A model generated the notes under the pieces. It made no database searches, had not been told where the DNA came from, and saw only the letters and a program-made list of their open reading frames with translations. A stretch of 24,810 bases of DNA. Origin: a virus. The stretch spans positions 1-24,810 of IMG/VR virus record IMGVR_UViG_3300007735_000517; one strand, written 5' to 3'. Shown here piece by piece: positions 21,544 through 24,810 of this stretch (position 1 is the stretch's first letter; each line of letters begins with the position of its first letter). The position numbers and the translations under genes are program-made.

Positions 21544-21551
21544 TATTTATG
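21544..21551 (-). promoter_or_regulatory. Candidate late promoter (CATAAATA)
   Basis: CATAAATA on the minus strand, overlapping the stop of the upstream gene and 41 nt before the ATG at 21502. Confidence 0.6.
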
Positions 21552-22941
21552 CTGTGCTTGGTTTTTTCCACTGTTTTGGAGCCAAAAAGTTTGCTCTACT
21601 GAATTCAATTCTATCTACGAGTTTAACTGCACCACCATCGTGTCCTATCGCAACAAAACCCTCGGGTGCTGTAACTTTGTAACCGTCGTCTGTTTTTATA
21701 AATGTGCCCATGTTTTCAACCTGTTGCATTTTTGCCAGTATTGCTAGTTTACATTCAATAATACGTTTATAAATTGCTAGAATTCCCAATAGTGTGTTGC
21801 TGTTGCTTTCCATGAATTCTTCATTGGCTATGATTTTTTCTATTCTACGTACCACAGCGGCTTTAACTCCGGACTTGAATAATTCTTGTTCGATTGTTTT
21901 TCTGGCGGCTTCATTGTTTGTGGCCATGTATCTGTGTATTAGTTCTTCTTGGGGATCTGTGAAATTTGCTTCTTTCATTAATTTGTCTATTTCCCCTTCC
22001 ATCTTACCACGATAAAAATTAATAAAATTCTGCAGAAATTGCGTGGGTTCCCCTACTTGTGTTCCTCCACGCACCATGTTGTTAACAAAAGGTTTAATGT
22101 AAGATCCAAATTCTGTGTATTCGTTTTTTTGTCTATCTGAAAAAATAATTCTATTAAATTCAGTTTCTTTAATTTTGCCTAAAGTTGTGGCCGCCGACAA
22201 TAATAAATTTTTGATTTTTTGATCTTCTTCGGGTGTTAGACTGGCTCTACCTGTAAGGTCTTTGTAAAATGCGTCGTCGAACCAAACGTCGTTGCTAGGG
22301 GCAAGACCCTCAACCGAAGCCCCAAAGCTGGCCTGCATGTCACTGATGCTAGTGCCTTCATACTTAGTGTGAAAAATAATGCCTAGTTTAGCCTTGGTAA
22401 TTTTGTTGGCCAATGCAGAGTCCACTGGAACGGCATAGGTAATTGTATTAGGTGTAAATGTTACGTAGTCTTGTCCGCTGATATTAATAGTTTCTAGATC
22501 GCCGGGAGTAAACATTAAGTCGCCTTGCAGTACTCCGCCAATGCCCAATTTACTAAGATATTTTAATGCTACTTCTAGTTTAGCTGCCAAGCCTTCTGCT
22601 TCTCCGTAGAATTTTTTAATATCTCCAGTAGACTTGCAGAGTTTGGGTTCAGTTTTACTGAATACGCTTTTTGTGCCTACAAAGAATTTTCCATCTGCAG
22701 GGTCTACGCCACAGATAATTGCAGGGGAGCCATCCCATTTTACTGTGACACGCACAGGACTACCTTCGCCTTGTGCAAACATTTTGCGAAGGCCCTCGCA
22801 GTAATTAAGTGCCTTCTGAGCTCCCATATATCCTTCATTGTATACAAGGTCCTCAACGTGTTCAAGGTGTACGTTTTTTCCCTCTGCGGCTTCGCAGAGC
22901 AGCCATAATTTTGGATTTTCTTTTATTTCAAATAATTTCAT
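21547..22941 (-). CDS. Ligase-like nucleotidyltransferase of unknown role (DUF6267 type), 464 aa
   Basis: RVTVKWDGSPAIICGVDP holds KxDG (Lys68 to Gly71), the lysine motif of covalent nucleotidyltransferases (DNA/RNA ligases and capping enzymes). FFVGTKSVF (87-94), GGVLQGDLMF (135-144) and KAKLGIIFHTKY (183-194) sit where ligase motifs III, IV and V are expected, although motif IV has QGD rather than EG. I recall this as the DUF6267 family of T4-like marine phages. The C-terminal half is helical (about 240-400) and unlike known ligase domains. Neighbours are virion-type genes rather than replication genes. It overlaps the upstream gene as ATGA. An active AMP- or GMP-transfer is inferred, not shown. 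Confidence 0.65.
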   Translation of the reverse strand: MKLFEIKENPKLWLLCEAAEGKNVHLEHVEDLVYNEGYMGAQKALNYCEGLRKMFAQGEGSPVRVTVKWDGSPAIICGVDPADGKFFVGTKSVFSKTEPKLCKSTGDIKKFYGEAEGLAAKLEVALKYLSKLGIGGVLQGDLMFTPGDLETINISGQDYVTFTPNTITYAVPVDSALANKITKAKLGIIFHTKYEGTSISDMQASFGASVEGLAPSNDVWFDDAFYKDLTGRASLTPEEDQKIKNLLLSAATTLGKIKETEFNRIIFSDRQKNEYTEFGSYIKPFVNNMVRGGTQVGEPTQFLQNFINFYRGKMEGEIDKLMKEANFTDPQEELIHRYMATNNEAARKTIEQELFKSGVKAAVVRRIEKIIANEEFMESNSNTLLGILAIYKRIIECKLAILAKMQQVENMGTFIKTDDGYKVTAPEGFVAIGHDGGAVKLVDRIEFSRANFLAPKQWKKPSTA

Positions 22942-23969
22942 GATCTACGTTTCTTTGGTGAACCAAAGGGTTCTTGTCTAAGTCTTCCATCTGCTACTTG
23001 TTTAGCAAGAAAATCCACTGTTGCATCATCTGTAACAGGTCTGCTTGTTTCTATCGCATTAGGCCAATCACTGCCAAGATATTCATACCATTGGTCACGT
23101 CTGTCAATAAAGAATTTTCTGGCCCCACCGCGTGTACCCACAGTGATAGTGTTTACCATGCCCGGTGCCGCTTTCGGCACTGTGGTATTTGCAGGCTCTG
23201 CTTGGGGTGTGTCTGCTAACATCTGATCGACGTAGTTTTGTAGATCTGTTCTTGCGGCTGAAGCTACACCTTGCCTATATAGTTCTTGCTGTAATTGTTC
23301 GGCATTTGTAAACTGTTTTATAAGATTGTCGGGCACCGTTTTGCCGGATCTGAGTTGGGCGATAATTACGCTGGCCAGTTGATTAATCTGTTGATTAATA
23401 TCGGCACTCTGTGCTTGCCTCGTGGTCGAAACAATATTAGTAAGTCCTATCTTTTTGGCATGACTTAGTGCAGTTAAGTAACTAGCCACAGTATTTCTAT
23501 TAATAGTGTTTGGCAAAGGCTCATCTTCAATTTTGTTGGCCATGTAACGATTCAGCGTTTTTGTCTGCGCATCGTAACCTGGATCAGCCGCATAAAATTC
23601 TTGTGCAAATGATCTTAATTGATTGAGTAGGTCCGACCTGTCAAAGGTTTTATCGTTGTTTATGTCTATACCCTGCTCTTTAAGTCTTGCTGTAAATTCC
23701 GCCAGTCCTTTGGTGGGCACTATTTTATCATAGGCCTGTAACTCTGCACCCATTTGCTTTTTTTGCTGTTTGGCCGCTCTTTCTGCACGTTGGGAAGCTG
23801 TGCCAACGTCGCCGCTGCCGCCACCTAATACATCCAGACCTTTAACTGCCCCAGTGGCGACACCGCCTAGTACGTTTCCAATGCCCATGGCCACAGATCC
23901 AAGTCCGCCTGCGGCCTGTTTGACACCGCTCCAAATTTGACCTTCTGCGGCAAAATCACTTAGATTCAT
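22938..23969 (-). CDS. Hypothetical virion-type protein, 343 aa
   Basis: The N-terminal 55 residues are Gly- and Ala-rich and weakly hydrophobic (GLGSVAMGIGNVLGGVATGA), like membrane-active or structural peptides. The middle is helical with many Gln and Asn (SADINQQINQLASVIIAQLR); a Pro/Ala linker lies near 255-275, and the C-terminus has a small Arg-rich domain (RGGARKFFIDRRDQWYEYLG) ending in KKRRS. No enzymatic motif. An AAGGA site precedes the ATG. Structural or ejected protein is a guess from composition. Confidence 0.65.
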   Translation of the reverse strand: MNLSDFAAEGQIWSGVKQAAGGLGSVAMGIGNVLGGVATGAVKGLDVLGGGSGDVGTASQRAERAAKQQKKQMGAELQAYDKIVPTKGLAEFTARLKEQGIDINNDKTFDRSDLLNQLRSFAQEFYAADPGYDAQTKTLNRYMANKIEDEPLPNTINRNTVASYLTALSHAKKIGLTNIVSTTRQAQSADINQQINQLASVIIAQLRSGKTVPDNLIKQFTNAEQLQQELYRQGVASAARTDLQNYVDQMLADTPQAEPANTTVPKAAPGMVNTITVGTRGGARKFFIDRRDQWYEYLGSDWPNAIETSRPVTDDATVDFLAKQVADGRLRQEPFGSPKKRRS

Positions 23970-24207
23970 TTTTTATCCTTTTAACGCCTCTAGTGAATTT
24001 AGAACCGTTCTGCGATCTTATACTATTAATAAGGCGACGTTCTAATTCTTCGGCTTGTTCGGGAGCATAGTTTTCGCGAATAAAATTAATTAAATTTATT
24101 GCGCCGGCAATAACATGATTTGCACGTGACTCTACTAGATTTTCTTTGTCTTTTTGTAGGCGTAAAGAATCTAACTCTTCTAGCAGACTGCGGGTCTTTT
24201 TTTGCAA
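23956..24207 (-). CDS. Small helical hypothetical protein, TTG start, 83 aa
   Basis: The only reasonable start is TTG at 24207, with GGAG 7 nt before it; there is no internal Met. The protein is helical and charged (SLLEELDSLRLQKDKENLVE), with a central weakly hydrophobic helix (VIAGAINLINFI) and a basic C-terminus. It overlaps the next gene by 14 nt. A late-type motif lies upstream. Function unknown. Confidence 0.65.
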   Translation of the reverse strand: MQKKTRSLLEELDSLRLQKDKENLVESRANHVIAGAINLINFIRENYAPEQAEELERRLINSIRSQNGSKFTRGVKRIKNESK

Positions 24208-24228
24208 GATAATGCTCCAGATTAAATG

Positions 24229-24236
24229 TATTTATT
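24229..24236 (-). promoter_or_regulatory. Candidate late promoter (AATAAATA)
   Basis: AATAAATA on the minus strand, 21 nt before the TTG at 24207, touching the stop of the helicase gene. Confidence 0.6.
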
Positions 24237-24810
24237 CAGTCTGCTTTTTTCAAACCAGCAATCATATTCTTAAGTTTTGTGCTGTTGATTTCTCCCGACC
24301 CAGATCCTGCTGGCTTTTCCCAAGCAGGTGTGCCTGTGGCACGTTGAAACTTGGGTTGTTCGTCGTTGTCTGCACCCGATGTCATGTTAACTTTGGGCTT
24401 GATACTACTAAGAATACTTCCAACCTGTGGTTTAACTGTGCCCGACGTACCCTGTGCATCTTCTCCGGGATCTGTGATGCGTAGTGTTTCGACGTCGAAG
24501 TCCAAGTCCACTTTCATGCCAACACCCGAACTACTACGAGTTTTCATTAGCTGTATCTGATAACGTCCACGTTCACGCATTGCACGGCTTGTAAAGATAC
24601 CAAACACGTTATCCGCTGTGTTAATTTTACTAATACCACCCGAGATATGACTGTGGTCGAATTCGACTTCGTCCACAGCACCGCGGTTCAACTGCGACGC
24701 AGTAATCATTAGAATACCAAACTCCTTGGCCAAGTTGCGCAGTTCTTCAGATACATATTTGTCTTTGACAAACAAGTCATTGGGACTGACCTTTGCGCTC
24801 ACAGGCATAA
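24236..24810 (-). CDS. DnaB/gp41-type replicative helicase, C-terminal part
   Basis: The frame is open to the window edge, so the N-terminal domain and Walker A lie outside; the ATG at 24808 is internal. The visible part has SEELRNLAKEFGILMITASQ followed by LNR (the SQLNR motif after Walker B), HISGGISKINTADNVFGI, and QLMKTRSSSGVG, which carries the basic residues that act as arginine finger. About 110 residues of low-complexity tail rich in Gly, Ser, Pro and Lys end in a helix (STKLKNMIAGLKKAD) that may contact a partner such as a primase. This is the hexameric 5-to-3 helicase of the phage replisome. Confidence 0.85.
   Translation of the reverse strand, partial: MPVSAKVSPNDLFVKDKYVSEELRNLAKEFGILMITASQLNRGAVDEVEFDHSHISGGISKINTADNVFGIFTSRAMRERGRYQIQLMKTRSSSGVGMKVDLDFDVETLRITDPGEDAQGTSGTVKPQVGSILSSIKPKVNMTSGADNDEQPKFQRATGTPAWEKPAGSGSGEINSTKLKNMIAGLKKAD

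Noticed and set aside
1-24810. CRISPR arrays, insertion sequences, integrase or attachment sites
   Set aside because: No spaced direct repeats, transposase or integrase motifs, or terminal inverted repeats were seen in reading through the window.

Overview
The window looks like part of the genome of an uncultured, AT-rich, T4-like tailed phage (myovirus), probably marine. This rests on a DnaB/gp41-type replicative helicase, class Ia ribonucleotide reductase with glutaredoxin, a PAAR spike-tip protein, and many small proteins that I recall from marine T4-like phages (cyanophages, pelagiphages and metagenomic relatives) but that have no known function. Every supported gene lies on the minus strand. 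Genes are packed tightly: many pairs share an ATGA or TAATG stop/start overlap, and the longest gap is about 130 nt. I saw no tRNA, rRNA, CRISPR array, insertion sequence or integrase.

Layout in the direction of transcription (high to low coordinates): (1) 24810-19055: the C-terminal part of the replicative helicase, then a block of late or structural-type genes of mostly unknown function, including a ligase-like nucleotidyltransferase (21547-22941) and a small protein isolated by its own late promoter and a strong terminator (21125-21502). (2) 19019-17619: iscU, iscA and a PD-(D/E)XK exonuclease, overlapping and headed by a good sigma70-type promoter. (3) 17595-16598: a tail-fibre-like protein and a conserved hypothetical. 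(4) 16583-9985: nrdA, membrane fatty-acid desaturase, nrdB, two glycosyltransferase-like genes, glutaredoxin and an Sm-like protein. (5) 9976-7227: virion genes (PAAR tip and two large structural-type proteins). (6) 7095-5524: SleB-type cell-wall hydrolase, a small membrane protein and an HExxH metallopeptidase-like protein, possibly a lysis group. (7) 5540-2875: a chain of small genes including a GIY-YIG nuclease and zinc-finger proteins. (8) 2829-1: a fibre-like virion protein and a large membrane/coiled-coil protein cut by the window edge.

Control signals are easy to read. Five minus-strand promoters have a perfect TATAAT exactly 17 bp from a -35-like hexamer, typical of host sigma70 early promoters. 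Several gaps carry a T4-like late motif (variants of NATAAATA or CTAAATA), in three cases tied to a terminator hairpin. Early and late genes are thus interleaved on one strand.

The most interesting theme is iron and redox. The phage carries a di-iron RNR small subunit, a di-iron desaturase placed between nrdA and nrdB, a glutaredoxin, and an IscU-IscA pair with all expected cysteines. NrdB also shows a one-residue insertion between two of its metal ligands. The IscU closely resembles the proteobacterial ISC type, including the LPPVK chaperone motif, which suggests a host with an ISC system. No cysteine desulfurase is present, so sulfur would have to come from the host.
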